Source of the DNA: CAYTBN01 sp964542165
GTDB taxonomy: Bacteria > Myxococcota_A > UBA796 > UBA9615 > CAYRNR01
NCBI GenBank assembly: GCA_964542165.1
Contig: CAZITQ010000017.1
Coordinates: 1 to 64,000, forward strand
Reading direction: 5' to 3'
DNA: 64,000 nucleotides
Shown here: one piece after another, positions 26,972 to 36,855 of the stretch
Layout: each line of letters starts with the position of its first letter
Numbering within the stretch: position 1 is the stretch's first letter
The notes under the pieces: generated by a model
What the model was told of the DNA's origin: nothing
Databases searched by the model: none
The model's input: only the letters and a program-made list of their open reading frames with translations
Translations under genes and position numbers: made by a program

Positions 26972-28008
26972 AGAGCCGTTTCGTACATCGACACCAGCAG
27001 ATCCCCGACCATGAAATACACGAAGCTCGCGGCCACCAGGAAGGGGCCGAAGGGGATGTAGTAGCCGACGGGTGGGGCGTCGTCGGTCTCGACATCCGGG
27101 GGTGCCGTTCGAGGCTCTGGGATCGGCTGGTCGGGTGGCTGGGAGTGGCGGCCTTCGATCTCGGACTCGCCCTCGGACTCGGCCCCGGACTCGGTCTCGA
27201 CCTCGGCCTTCTCCCTCGGATCCTCCGGCACGCCATGCTGCGCCCGCCCCACGATCCGAAGCACGATCCCGATCACCGATCCCCCCATCGCCGACAGCAG
27301 CACCACCACCAGCAGGGTCGGCCAGATCCCGAGGAAGGCGCCGATGGTCGCCAGCAACTTCACGTCCCCCATACCCATGGCCTCCTTGCGAAAGACCCAC
27401 GAGCCCAGGACCCCCACGGCCAAGAGCACCCCTCCACCGGTGGCCGCGCCTGCCAGGGCGTGCAGGGGGTGGGGGACCGCCGCGCCGGCGAACCACAGGC
27501 CCGTACACCCCAGCAACCCCGTGGGGAGCAGGAGGAAGGTGATCTCGTTGGGGACGATGAAGTGCTTCAGGTCGATGAAGAACACCGCGATCATCCCGGA
27601 GAAGAACACGAAGTAGAACAGCCAGGTCGCCAGGTGGACCCAGGTGACCGGAGCCGCCACCGCCCAGGCCTCGGCGTCGGTGATGCTCGGCGCGACGTGG
27701 TGCAGGTCGACCGCGGGAACGGTCTGCCAGTAGACGGCGATCGAAACGGCGCAGGTCAGCAGCTCCACCAGGGCGTAGCGGATGGAGATCGGGGTGCCGC
27801 AGCCCCGGCAGCGGCCGCGGAGGATCAGGTAGCTCAGCACGGGGACGTTGTCGTACCAGGCGATGGCGTGTCCGCACTCGGGGCAGCGGGACCGCGGGCG
27901 GACCACGCTCTCACCGGCCGGCAGCCGGTGGATCACCACGTTGAGGAACGAGCCCACCACCAGGCCGAAGGCCCCGGCGCAGACCAGGAAGTAGATGTAG
28001 GTGAACAC
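26965..28008 (-). CDS. pilD: prepilin leader peptidase / N-methyltransferase PilD
   Basis: A 347-residue polytopic aspartyl protease that cleaves and methylates type IV prepilins at the inner membrane. The N-terminal zinc-binding methyltransferase-type domain has Cys42, Cys45, Cys67 and Cys70. The two catalytic Asp are Asp146 (FIDLKHFIVPNE) and Asp215 (GMGDVKL). Residues about 255-312 form an unusual acidic and proline-rich insert (ETESGAESEGESE type) before a last membrane helix, making it longer than typical PilD. It is last in an operon led by the acyltransferase and ABC exporter genes, starting 1 base before the 211-residue protein's stop triplet. Confidence 0.95.
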   Translation of the reverse strand: MFTYIYFLVCAGAFGLVVGSFLNVVIHRLPAGESVVRPRSRCPECGHAIAWYDNVPVLSYLILRGRCRGCGTPISIRYALVELLTCAVSIAVYWQTVPAVDLHHVAPSITDAEAWAVAAPVTWVHLATWLFYFVFFSGMIAVFFIDLKHFIVPNEITFLLLPTGLLGCTGLWFAGAAVPHPLHALAGAATGGGVLLAVGVLGSWVFRKEAMGMGDVKLLATIGAFLGIWPTLLVVVLLSAMGGSVIGIVLRIVGRAQHGVPEDPREKAEVETESGAESEGESEIEGRHSQPPDQPIPEPRTAPPDVETDDAPPVGYYIPFGPFLVAASFVYFMVGDLLVSMYETALY

Positions 28009-28644
28009 TCAGGCCCGCCACATCCCGACGATCCAGAGGGCGTAGCCCCCGATCACCGCGCCGGTGAGCCACAGCGTCGTGCGACGGCGGTTGCCCTGGC
28101 GGCCCATGCGCCAGGCCAGCGCGCCGGCGCCCCCCAACCACGCCACAAAGCCGATCTCGAGGGCGATCACCCAGCCGGTCGAGGGGTCCGTGTGCTGTTG
28201 GAGGTTGTCCAGGATCACCGCGTGGCGCTCGGGTTCCGAAAGGGCTGGATCGGGCCAGGCCGCGGCCGGATCCACCACCATCAGCGCCGCGATTCGCTCC
28301 TCCGCCGCCGCGATACGACCGCCCAGGGGCTGGTAGAACGACCGCGTGGCATAGGCCGCTCCGCGCAGCCCGCGGAACGCGAACAGCGCCAGCTCCCGGT
28401 CCCCGGCCTCCTCCGCCGCCTCGCCCATGGACCACAACGCGTCGCTGGCGCGGTGCACATAGGGGCTCCCCGGCAGGTACCAGCGGACGGCCCGCTCGTA
28501 GTGCAGCACGGCCTGGTACGGCCGCTGGGCGTCCATCTCGTCGGCGGCGCGGGCGCACTCGATCCGCCCCCCCCACAGCACGCGCAGCACCAGCGCGGCC
28601 AGGACGAAGGCGGCGAGGATCATCGGCGTGCGGAGGCGCGACAT
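28009..28644 (-). CDS. membrane protein of unknown function
   Basis: A 211-residue protein with an N-terminal helix (MILAAFVLAALVLRVLW) and two C-terminal helices (WVIALEIGFVAWLGGAGALAW and WLTGAVIGGYALWIVGMW). The central 110 residues are TPR-like (AVLHYERAVRWYLPGSPYVHRASDALWSMGEAAEEAGDRELALFAFRGLRGA). No family is recognised. It is directly between the ABC permease gene (5-base gap) and pilD (adjacent), so it may assist the exporter or be linked to pilus assembly; this is only context. Confidence 0.7.
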   Translation of the reverse strand: MSRLRTPMILAAFVLAALVLRVLWGGRIECARAADEMDAQRPYQAVLHYERAVRWYLPGSPYVHRASDALWSMGEAAEEAGDRELALFAFRGLRGAAYATRSFYQPLGGRIAAAEERIAALMVVDPAAAWPDPALSEPERHAVILDNLQQHTDPSTGWVIALEIGFVAWLGGAGALAWRMGRQGNRRRTTLWLTGAVIGGYALWIVGMWRA

Positions 28645-28649
28645 GTCGA

Positions 28650-29411
28650 TCAGAAGTCCCTGTACCGGAACACCACCGAGGCGATCCCGACCACCACGGC
28701 GGAGTACAGCACACCGTAGCCCAGGGTCGCGGCGAGGAAGTCCGCGGCCACGGGGACCCCGTGCACGACCTCGGTGCGCACGTTGAAGTTGTCCAGGTTG
28801 GGCAGGATCCAGTACACCGCCGCGCTGAACTCGCGGACGAAGAAGCTGTCCGTGCTGGCCCCGAAGGCCCGGATGTCCCCCACCAGGTGGCCGATGACGT
28901 AGATCGACAGGGAGAAGAAGGAGGCCACCGTCGGACCCGAGATCGTGGAGAACAGCACGGCGAAGGCGGTGATCACCATCAGCTCCACGAGCACCAGGCC
29001 GAGGGCAGCCACCATGGCCAGCTGCAGCTGGGCGCCGTTGATGACCAGCGTCAGGGCGTAGGCGGTCCCCATCAGCAGGACCAGCACGGTCAGCACCATC
29101 ACCAGCCCCAGGTACTTGCCCACCACGATCGCGCCCCGGGAGACGGGTTTGCTGGCCAGGGTGTAGATCGTCTTGCGCTCGATCTCCCGATTCACCAGCC
29201 CGATGCCGACGAAGATCGCGATCAGCACCCCGAAGATCGAGATGCCGGCCAGGCCCATGTCCACGATGATCTTGGTGTACTCACCCACGGTCAGGTGGCT
29301 CAGCAGCGAGGAGCCACCGATGAAGATCAAGGCGAAGAACAGCAGCGAGTACAGGATGCGGTTGCGTACCGCCTCCCGGAAGGTATTGCGCGCGATGGCC
29401 CAGACCTTCAT
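28650..29411 (-). CDS. ABC transporter permease
   Basis: A 253-residue membrane subunit with six hydrophobic helices and the start MKVWAIARNTFREAVRNRILYSLLFFAL typical of ABC-2 permeases of the NosY/YhaP type. The cytoplasmic loop EIERKTIYTLASKPVSRGAIVVGKYLG is the usual contact segment for the ATPase. ATG at 29411 overlaps the stop of the ATPase gene (ATGA), coupling the two. Substrate unknown; export of a lipid, glycan or peptide is possible. Confidence 0.9.
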   Translation of the reverse strand: MKVWAIARNTFREAVRNRILYSLLFFALIFIGGSSLLSHLTVGEYTKIIVDMGLAGISIFGVLIAIFVGIGLVNREIERKTIYTLASKPVSRGAIVVGKYLGLVMVLTVLVLLMGTAYALTLVINGAQLQLAMVAALGLVLVELMVITAFAVLFSTISGPTVASFFSLSIYVIGHLVGDIRAFGASTDSFFVREFSAAVYWILPNLDNFNVRTEVVHGVPVAADFLAATLGYGVLYSAVVVGIASVVFRYRDF

Positions 29412-30415
29412 GGAGCCGCGTCCTGGTCCGGAGGCCCGCCGTCGGAGGGGCCGCGGGCGCCGCTGAGGTCCCTCATGAACAGGTCCTCGAGGCTGGGCCG
29501 CAGCGGGGTCACCGAGACCACCTTGGCCGCGTCGCGCCCCAGCCGCTTGAGGATCCGCTGCTGCGGGGGGCCCTCGGGAACCCGCAGCAGCCACTGCCCG
29601 CCGAGTTGCTGCACCTCGTCCGCCAGCTCCCCGAGCTCCCCGGCGGCCTCGTCCGATATCTCCTCAGCGCGGATCTCGACCCGATCCACGTGGCGGTCCA
29701 GCAAATCCTGGACACCGCCGGTGTAGTGCAGACGGCCGTGGAGCAGGATCCCGATCCGGTCGCAGATCAGCTCCACGTCCGACAGGATGTGGCTGCTGAA
29801 GAAGACGGTCCGGCCCTCGGTGCGCATCTGCAGGATCAGGTTGCGGATCAGCCGTCGCCCCGCGGGGTCGAGCCCGCTCATGGGTTCGTCGAGCACCACC
29901 AGCGCAGGATCGTTGACCAGGGCCTGGGCCACCCCGATGCGCTGGAGCATGCCCTTGGAGTAGGTTCGAAGCTGGGCGTCGGCGTCCCCCTCGAGTTCGA
30001 CGGCCTCCAGCAGCCGCTGGATCCGTTTCTTGCGCTCGCGGGACGGCAGCCCGAAGAGCTGGGCGTAGAAGTCCAGGAACTCGGCACCGGTCAGGTAGTC
30101 GTAGAAATAGGGGCGTTCCGGCAGGAACCCGACCTGGGCCAGGCCGGCGGGCTCACCGATGCGGTGCCCCAGGATGACCGCCGTGCCCTCGGTGGGGCTC
30201 GCGAGCCCCATCAGCATCTTGATGGTCGTGGTCTTGCCGGCACCGTTGTGGCCCACGAAGCCGAAGATCCCGCCCCGGGGTACATCCAGGTCCAGGGACT
30301 CCAGCGCCACCTTTCGTCGGCGGAGCAGGCCGGTCCGAAAGACCTTGCGCAGGCCACGCACCGCGATGGCCAGCTCGCCGTCCATCGGCCGCTGCGCGTT
30401 GGGCGGTTCCGTCAT
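29408..30415 (-). CDS. ABC transporter ATP-binding protein
   Basis: A 335-residue ATPase. Walker A is GHNGAGKTTT, the signature YSKGMLQRIG, Walker B ALVVLDEPMSGLDP, and the switch His is in FFSSHI. The C-terminal 90 residues form the accessory domain found in export-type ATPases (ending LRPSLEDLFMRDL). It pairs with the downstream permease. ATG at 30415 overlaps the upstream acyltransferase stop (ATGA). A position with a hexapeptide acyltransferase suggests, without proving, export of an acylated envelope molecule. Confidence 0.92.
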   Translation of the reverse strand: MTEPPNAQRPMDGELAIAVRGLRKVFRTGLLRRRKVALESLDLDVPRGGIFGFVGHNGAGKTTTIKMLMGLASPTEGTAVILGHRIGEPAGLAQVGFLPERPYFYDYLTGAEFLDFYAQLFGLPSRERKKRIQRLLEAVELEGDADAQLRTYSKGMLQRIGVAQALVNDPALVVLDEPMSGLDPAGRRLIRNLILQMRTEGRTVFFSSHILSDVELICDRIGILLHGRLHYTGGVQDLLDRHVDRVEIRAEEISDEAAGELGELADEVQQLGGQWLLRVPEGPPQQRILKRLGRDAAKVVSVTPLRPSLEDLFMRDLSGARGPSDGGPPDQDAAP

Positions 30416-30933
30416 GGATCGCGGAGCCTCAGCACGCTGGCGGGGACCCCCGCCGCCACGGTGAAATCGGGCAGGTCGGCGCTGACCACCGCGCCGGCGC
30501 CCACCTGCACGCCGCGACCGATGGTGACGCCCGGAAGCACGATGCAACCGGCGCCCAGGTCCGAACCCTCGCCGATGCGCACGGGGCCGAGTTCGAGTTC
30601 GCCCTCCATGATCGGACGGTCCCGGCCCGGATCCCTGTGGGTCGACGTGAGGATCTGCACGCGGGGGCCGATGCCGACGCCGGCCTCGATCACCAGCTCG
30701 GCCTTGCCCGAAAAAAAACAGCTCGGGCCGATCCAGCAGTCGTCGGCGATGCGGATTCCCCCTCCCGGGTAGGCCTTGAGGGTCGCCCGGTGACCGATGT
30801 AGACGTTGTCCCCGAGCTGGACCAGGTCCGGCCGAAACACGAGGACGCCGTCCTCGATCACGCCACCGGCGCCCCGGGCGCCCAGCTCGTCGGGGGAGAA
30901 TCGACCGCTACCGTGGGTTCGAAACGCTCTCAC
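30412..30933 (-). CDS. hexapeptide-repeat acyltransferase (left-handed beta-helix)
   Basis: A 173-residue enzyme of the WbbJ/maltose-acetyltransferase type. Repeats such as VQLGDNVYIGHRATLKAY, IRIADDCWIGPSCFFSG, VRIGEGSDLGAGCIVLPGVTIGRGVQVGAGAVVSADLPDFTVAAGVPASVL build the helix. The His in TSTHRD is the likely catalytic residue, as in xenobiotic and sugar acetyltransferases. GTG start at 30933. It acts on sugars or related acceptors with acetyl-CoA, and leads the ABC operon. The acceptor is unknown. Confidence 0.88.
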   Translation of the reverse strand: MRAFRTHGSGRFSPDELGARGAGGVIEDGVLVFRPDLVQLGDNVYIGHRATLKAYPGGGIRIADDCWIGPSCFFSGKAELVIEAGVGIGPRVQILTSTHRDPGRDRPIMEGELELGPVRIGEGSDLGAGCIVLPGVTIGRGVQVGAGAVVSADLPDFTVAAGVPASVLRLRDP

Positions 30934-30984
30934 GGTCCCCTATATTATTCGCGCCGCACGCAACGGGCGAGATGGGGAGAGCAG
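30934..30984. promoter_or_regulatory. divergent AT-rich promoter region
   Basis: This 51-base gap separates the divergent acyltransferase (minus) and NCS2 permease (plus) genes. The CTATATTATTC stretch at 30939-30950 is the only AT-rich block nearby and offers a -10-like element in both orientations. GGGGAGAGC just before ATG 30985 is the permease ribosome site. No -35 is convincing. Confidence 0.4.
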
Positions 30985-32586
30985 ATGGTGCGAAAGCAGC
31001 CCCGGTGGTTCGTGGCCGGCGACGTGGATGGGTTCTTCGGGCTGGCCCTGGACAACCTGATCCAGTTGCTGCTGATCGTGGCCCTGTGCCGGGTGGTGCT
31101 CGGCTTCGACGACGCCCTGCTCCTGGGGCGGGTCCTGCCCGGGGTGGCGCTGTCGGTGCTCGTGGGCAACCTGTTCTACGCCTGGCAGGCCCACAACATC
31201 GGCCGGCGGGAGGGGCGGGACGACATCACCGCCCTGCCGTACGGGATCAACACCGTCAGCCTGTTCGCCTTCATCTTCCTGGTGATGCTGCCTGCGAAAC
31301 TGGTGGCGCTCTCCAGCGGCGCGACCGAGGAACAGGCCACGCGGGCTGCCTGGACCGCGGGGGTCCTGGCGTGCCTGGGCTCGGGGTTGATCGAGTTCGC
31401 CGGCAGCTTCTTCGCCGAGCGGCTGAGGCGGCTGACCCCCCGGGCGGCGATGCTCTCGACCCTGGCCGGCATCGCGGTGGGATTCATCGCCATCGGCTTC
31501 CTCTTCCGGACCTTCGCCACGCCGCTGGTGGGGTTCTTGCCCCTGGGCGTGGTGCTCCTGATCTACTTCGGCCGCGTGCGCTTCCCCCTGCGGATCCCCG
31601 GGGGATTGGTGGCGGTGGTTCTCGGCACGACGCTGGCGTGGGCCACCGGGCTGGTGAGCTGGGATTCCGTGGCCATGAAGGAGGTCGCGTCCGGGGTCGG
31701 CGTGTACCTGCCCCGTCCCGCGGTCGGCGCGGTGATCGAGGCGGTGCAGAGCGGCTACCTGGGTGCCTTCCTGGCCGTGATCATCCCCATGGGCGTGATC
31801 AACCTGATCGGCTCGTTGCAGAACATCGAGAGCGCCGAGGCCGGCGGGGATTCCTTCCCCACGGCGCCGTCGCTGGCCGCCAACGGCATCGGCTCCATCG
31901 TGGCCGCCGGGTTCGGGTCCTGCTTCCCGACCACGATCTACATCGGCCACCCGGGCTGGAAGGCCATGGGGGCCCGGGCGGGGTACTCGGTGCTGGACGG
32001 GATCTTCGTCTGCATCATCTGCCTGACGGGGACCATCGGTGTGATCGCGGCGGTGATCCCCATCGAGGCCGGCATGGCGATCGTGCTGTGGATCGGCCTG
32101 GTGATGACCGCCCAGGCCACCCAGACCGTGCCCCGCAGCCACGCCCCGGCCGTCGCGGTGGGGTTGCTCCCGGGAGTCGCCGCCTGGGGCGCCCTGATGC
32201 TCAAGGCCGGCCTCCGCGCCGGTGGCGCGGGCGCCAACCCCGAGACCGCCTTCGGCCCCCACCTGCTCGACGCGCTCAAGGTGTCCGACATCCACGCCCA
32301 CGGCGTCTTCGCCATCGAGCAGGGCTTCGTGCTGACCGCGATGATCTGGTCCGCAGCGACCGTGGCCGTCATCGAGCGCAAGTTCGTGGCGGCGGCGGCC
32401 TGGTGCGTGGGCGCGGCGTTCTGCAGTTATCTGGGACTGATGCACACCTACCAGTGGACCATGTCGGACACGGTCGTCGACCTCTCACCGGGTACGGGGA
32501 TCCCGTGGGCTGCGGCCTACGGGCTGCTGGCCCTGCTCTTCCTCGGGGCGCAGTGGTTGCCGGAGTCGGAGGGGGAGGGACACTGA
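30985..32586 (+). CDS. NCS2 family permease (xanthine/uracil/vitamin C type)
   Basis: A 533-residue inner-membrane transporter with about 12-14 helices. DDITALPYGINTVSLFAFIFLVMLP and LIGSLQNIESAEAGGDSFPTAPSLAANGIGSIVAAGFGSCFPTTIYIGHPGWK are conserved blocks of the bacterial branch of this family. ATG at 30985 follows GGGGAGAGC. Members import purines, pyrimidines or related bases by proton or sodium symport. The substrate cannot be told from sequence. It is a single-gene unit facing the ABC operon. Confidence 0.85.
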   Translation: MVRKQPRWFVAGDVDGFFGLALDNLIQLLLIVALCRVVLGFDDALLLGRVLPGVALSVLVGNLFYAWQAHNIGRREGRDDITALPYGINTVSLFAFIFLVMLPAKLVALSSGATEEQATRAAWTAGVLACLGSGLIEFAGSFFAERLRRLTPRAAMLSTLAGIAVGFIAIGFLFRTFATPLVGFLPLGVVLLIYFGRVRFPLRIPGGLVAVVLGTTLAWATGLVSWDSVAMKEVASGVGVYLPRPAVGAVIEAVQSGYLGAFLAVIIPMGVINLIGSLQNIESAEAGGDSFPTAPSLAANGIGSIVAAGFGSCFPTTIYIGHPGWKAMGARAGYSVLDGIFVCIICLTGTIGVIAAVIPIEAGMAIVLWIGLVMTAQATQTVPRSHAPAVAVGLLPGVAAWGALMLKAGLRAGGAGANPETAFGPHLLDALKVSDIHAHGVFAIEQGFVLTAMIWSAATVAVIERKFVAAAAWCVGAAFCSYLGLMHTYQWTMSDTVVDLSPGTGIPWAAAYGLLALLFLGAQWLPESEGEGH

Positions 32587-32637
32587 AGACCGACCGTTTC
32601 GCCTCCGGTTGGAGACGATCGGGGGAGGGAGGTGCCC

Positions 32638-33746
32638 CTACGGCCCGCACTCCCTCAACGCGCCCACAGCCCGTTCCACATCCGCCTCGCCCATCCCCGG
32701 ATGTAACGGCAGACACAACACCGACTCCGCCGCCCACTCCCCGCCCGGGTACCCCCCATCGCCGCAATACGGCTTGAGGTACTCCAGCCGGTGCAACGCC
32801 TGGGCCCCGATGCTGGTCTCGATCTTCCGCTCGGTCAGCGCATCCATCAGGGGCTGGCGGTCCAGGTCGGGGTCCAGCAGCGCGGCGTAGGTCTGGCGGG
32901 TGTGTCGGTAGCCCTCGGGCTCCACGGGGGCCTGGAGCCAGGACAGCCCGGCAAGGTGCTCGTCGTAGGCCTCGGCCAGGGCCCGGTTGCGTTCGATGGC
33001 GTCGTCCAGGCGCCTGAGCTGCACGTTGCCGATGGCGGCGCAGATGTCGGGCATCCGCAGGTTGAACCCCGGCTCCACGAACACGGGCCCGTCGGGGGTG
33101 AACTCGATGCCGTGGTTGCGCATCCGACGCACGTGGGCCGCCAGGCGGTCGTCGTCGCAGACCACCATCCCGCCCTCGCCGGTGGTGATCGTCTTTCGGG
33201 GGTGGAAGCTGTAGCAGCCCGCGTCGCCGATGCAGCCCGCGTCGCCGGCGGGCGAACGGGCCCCGAGGGCGCACGCGGCGTCCTCGAGCACGCGCAGGCC
33301 GCGTTCCCGGGCGATCTCGCCCAGGGCCGCCATGTCCGACATCAATCCGAACTGGTGCACCGGCATGATCGCGCCGGTGTTGGGTCCGATGGCCTCTGCC
33401 GCCAGTTCGGGACGCATGTTGTACGTCGAAGGATCGATGTCGACGATCCGGGGGACCAGCCCGTTGAGCAGCACGGTGTTGGCCGTGGCTGGAAAGGTGA
33501 AGTCCGGGATCAGCACCTCGCTGCCCGGCTCGAGCTCCAGGGCACCGACGGCCAGCTGCAGCGCCGCGGTGCCAGAGCTCACCGCCATCGCGTGTCTCCG
33601 CCCCGTCGTCTCGCAGACCTGTCCCTCCAGCTGTTCCACCTCGGGACCCTGGGTCAGCCAGCCCCCCTGGAGCACCCGGGAGACCGCCTCGATCTCCTCG
33701 TCCGCCGTCCAGGGGCGTGACAGCCGCAATCGACGCTCGCGTTCGC

Positions 33747-33750
<4 letters not shown>
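32638..33750 (-). CDS. DegT/DnrJ/EryC1/StrS aminotransferase
   Basis: A 370-residue PLP enzyme that aminates nucleotide-linked ketosugars. The Schiff-base Lys is Lys186 in SFHPRKTITTGEGG. LSRPWTADEEIEAV and the VSSGTAALQLA and PDFTFPATANTV blocks are family signatures. The GTG start overlaps the epimerase stop (GTGA), so the two genes are translated together. With the epimerase it should make an amino sugar for a surface glycan. The exact sugar is unknown. Confidence 0.93.
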
Positions 33751-34733
<983 letters not shown>

Positions 34734-34782
34734 GGTCGAGGTTCCTCCTCGGGGTTCGGGGAAAAGGGATGTCCGCCGGGCG

Positions 34783-35589
34783 TCACTTGCCCACGATCGG
34801 GTTGCCGACCACGAGCAGGGCACGCAGGAGAGATTCGAAGCGTTTCTGGGCTGCCGGGGTGCTGAAGCCGATGATGCGAAGCCCCGCCCCCGGGGGCCGC
34901 GGGCCGCCGTCGTCCGCGGCCTTGGACCACTGGACCTGCGCGATGAGGTCGAGGGCGTCGGAGCTGCCGTCCACGTCCCAGCCGTCGATGCGAACCGAGA
35001 CGACCGCGTCCTCTGCGGGCGGTCGGGTGGTCCCCAGGAACAGCCCGTGGCGGCTGATGTTGATGATCTCGCCGGTCAGGGGAGCACCGCCACCGGTCAT
35101 CGGCGTGTAGGTGGCCTTGATGTAGGTCACGTAGCGGCTGTCCCGGGCGCGGCTCCGCCGTCCCTGGGTCGCTTGCTTCTCCGCCGCGGTGGCGGCGGGC
35201 TGGACCTCGGCCTTGGCCCGGGTCCGCGTTCCGGAGATGGACGAGCGGGTCTCCCGCAGGCGCGGCCGCTCGAACACGCCGCTGGCCCCCTTGGACACGT
35301 TGGCCGACGACAGCATCTCCACCAGCTGGATCCCGTAGCCGGTGTCGCCGCCCAGGGAGCCGGGCTCGGCGATCACCCGCTTCACGACGCCGTCCACCTC
35401 GATCACCGAGGCGTCCGTAGGCCGGCGGAAACGCAACCGCAGGATGTCGTCCGGTTTCGCCATGCGGCCCGAGGCGACGAACACACCGCTGTCGCTGTAG
35501 TTGAGGATCGTGCCCTCCCACGTCTCCTTCTCGGCGCGCAGGTACACCTTGAGGAGGCAAGGCTTGCGGGGATGGGCGCGTCGATCCAT
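34783..35589 (-). CDS. tandem PilZ-domain protein
   Basis: A 268-residue soluble protein with two PilZ domains. The first has RxxxR (RRAHPRK, residues 3-9) and NYSDSGVFVA, the c-di-GMP-binding pair. The second has RARDSRYVTY and NISRHGLFLG. The linker (about 105-150) is basic and Ser/Arg-rich. ATG at 35589 follows GAGGGG. Binding of c-di-GMP could link motility, pili or glycan output to second-messenger level. It lies between the sugar genes and the radical SAM genes on the minus strand. Confidence 0.88.
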   Translation of the reverse strand: MDRRAHPRKPCLLKVYLRAEKETWEGTILNYSDSGVFVASGRMAKPDDILRLRFRRPTDASVIEVDGVVKRVIAEPGSLGGDTGYGIQLVEMLSSANVSKGASGVFERPRLRETRSSISGTRTRAKAEVQPAATAAEKQATQGRRSRARDSRYVTYIKATYTPMTGGGAPLTGEIINISRHGLFLGTTRPPAEDAVVSVRIDGWDVDGSSDALDLIAQVQWSKAADDGGPRPPGAGLRIIGFSTPAAQKRFESLLRALLVVGNPIVGK

Positions 35590-35735
35590 CGGGGCCCCTC
35601 GGCATCGGCGCGGGTGGATCAGGGCGTCGGGACTGGATTGCCCGGGCTGTCTCTTGCCCGGCGGATCGCGAACTCCAGGCCTGACCCCACGTCGAGACGG
35701 CGACATGATAGCGCGACCACGCGGGGACTGCCACG

Positions 35736-36083
35736 CTACGCGGGCCCGTCCTCGTCCTCCTCACCGGCCGTCTCAGGCGCGTTTAGTAGACCCTCGTGGC
35801 CGATGCGCTCCAGGTAGGCCCGGATCCGATCCGCTGGATAGCTCCCGGCGGCCCGCCAGTTGCAGCGCGTGCAATACGGACCGGAGTCCTGGAATCGCCC
35901 CTCGATCTGGGCGACGCGCCAGCGCCTCAGCCGACGGCCCTCCCAGAGCTCGGGCAAGGTCGAATCGGCCAGGTTGCCCAGCTCGTTCTCCAGCTGGTCG
36001 TCCAGGCAACAGGTGGTCAGGGCGCCGCTGACGTGCACCGTGGGTGTCTCCCAGAGGCCGCTGCAGGGGGGGCGCCGGCTCAC
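35736..36083 (-). CDS. SPASM-domain fragment (C-terminal half of a split radical SAM enzyme)
   Basis: A 115-residue protein starting at GTG 36083, one base after the stop of the radical SAM gene before it. Residues include PPCSGLWETPTVHVSGALTTCCLDDQ, ELWEGRRLRRWR and GPYCTRCNW, which are auxiliary [4Fe-4S] cluster ligands of a SPASM domain. A stand-alone SPASM domain is unusual; the upstream core lacks one, so together they equal one normal enzyme. Either it is a true two-gene split or a frameshift divides one gene. The tail is acidic and Glu/Asp-rich. Confidence 0.72.
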   Translation of the reverse strand: MSRRPPCSGLWETPTVHVSGALTTCCLDDQLENELGNLADSTLPELWEGRRLRRWRVAQIEGRFQDSGPYCTRCNWRAAGSYPADRIRAYLERIGHEGLLNAPETAGEEDEDGPA

Positions 36084-36084
36084 C

Positions 36085-36855
36085 TCAGAAGCTCCTGTCC
36101 ATGGTCCGGGCCTGGGCGGGATCGTCGATGAGGCCCAGCTCCAGCAGGACCTCCCGGTGGATCCGGTCGGCCCGATCCTGATCCGAGTGATTGAGGCCAC
36201 GGAAATAGATACTGTCGCGGGCCTCCACGGGCCAGTCCCACAGCACCTGGGGGCCGTCGCCCAGCTCGTCGAGGATGTGGCGCCAGTGGTCGAGGAAAGC
36301 CCTGGCGTCGTCCCGGTTCTCCTCCATCACCACGAAGGCCACGGTGACCTTGGGCCACGACAGGCCCCGCACCCGGCGTTGCTCGAGCAGATGCAGCACG
36401 TTGTCGTACGCGCGCTGCCTGCCGCCCCCGCCCTTCACTCGCTCCCAGACGTCGGCGCCGAAGGCATCCAGGGAGAAGTGCACGAACTGGAAGGTGTCCG
36501 GCGCCTGGTTCGGGCGTGCGGCGCAGTCGAGCAGGGTGTCCACCCCGGCGTCCCGGTCGAGCAGTACACCGTTGGTGTGGAGCTTGAAGTGCCGGAACCA
36601 GCGGTTGTCGTCGTTGCGCTCGAAGGCCCAGCGGATCATCGGGGCGAACCGGGGGTGGACCGTGGGATCACCCAGCCAGTGGGGGCAGAGGGAGATGTCC
36701 TCGTCGACCCCTTCGAGGCCTTCCAGCAGGCGTCGCCAGGTGTCCTCGCTCATGTGGCGGTCGGGGGCGTCGTGGACCCGATCGTTCCAGGCCTGGTCGC
36801 ACATGATGCAGCGCAGGTTGCAGCGGTCGGTGAGCTCCAGGTTCAGGTAGATCAT
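36085..36855 (-). CDS. radical SAM core protein lacking its SPASM domain
   Basis: A 256-residue radical SAM enzyme core. The cluster motif is CNLRCIMC (Cys12, Cys16, Cys19), with HTNGVLLD and FVHFSLDAFG blocks of SPASM-type enzymes. It stops at TGA 36085-36087 (TMDRSF), and the SPASM portion resumes in another frame at 36083. ATG at 36855 overlaps the stop of the upstream radical SAM gene (ATGA). Substrate unknown; no precursor peptide is evident nearby. Confidence 0.85.
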   Translation of the reverse strand: MIYLNLELTDRCNLRCIMCDQAWNDRVHDAPDRHMSEDTWRRLLEGLEGVDEDISLCPHWLGDPTVHPRFAPMIRWAFERNDDNRWFRHFKLHTNGVLLDRDAGVDTLLDCAARPNQAPDTFQFVHFSLDAFGADVWERVKGGGGRQRAYDNVLHLLEQRRVRGLSWPKVTVAFVVMEENRDDARAFLDHWRHILDELGDGPQVLWDWPVEARDSIYFRGLNHSDQDRADRIHREVLLELGLIDDPAQARTMDRSF

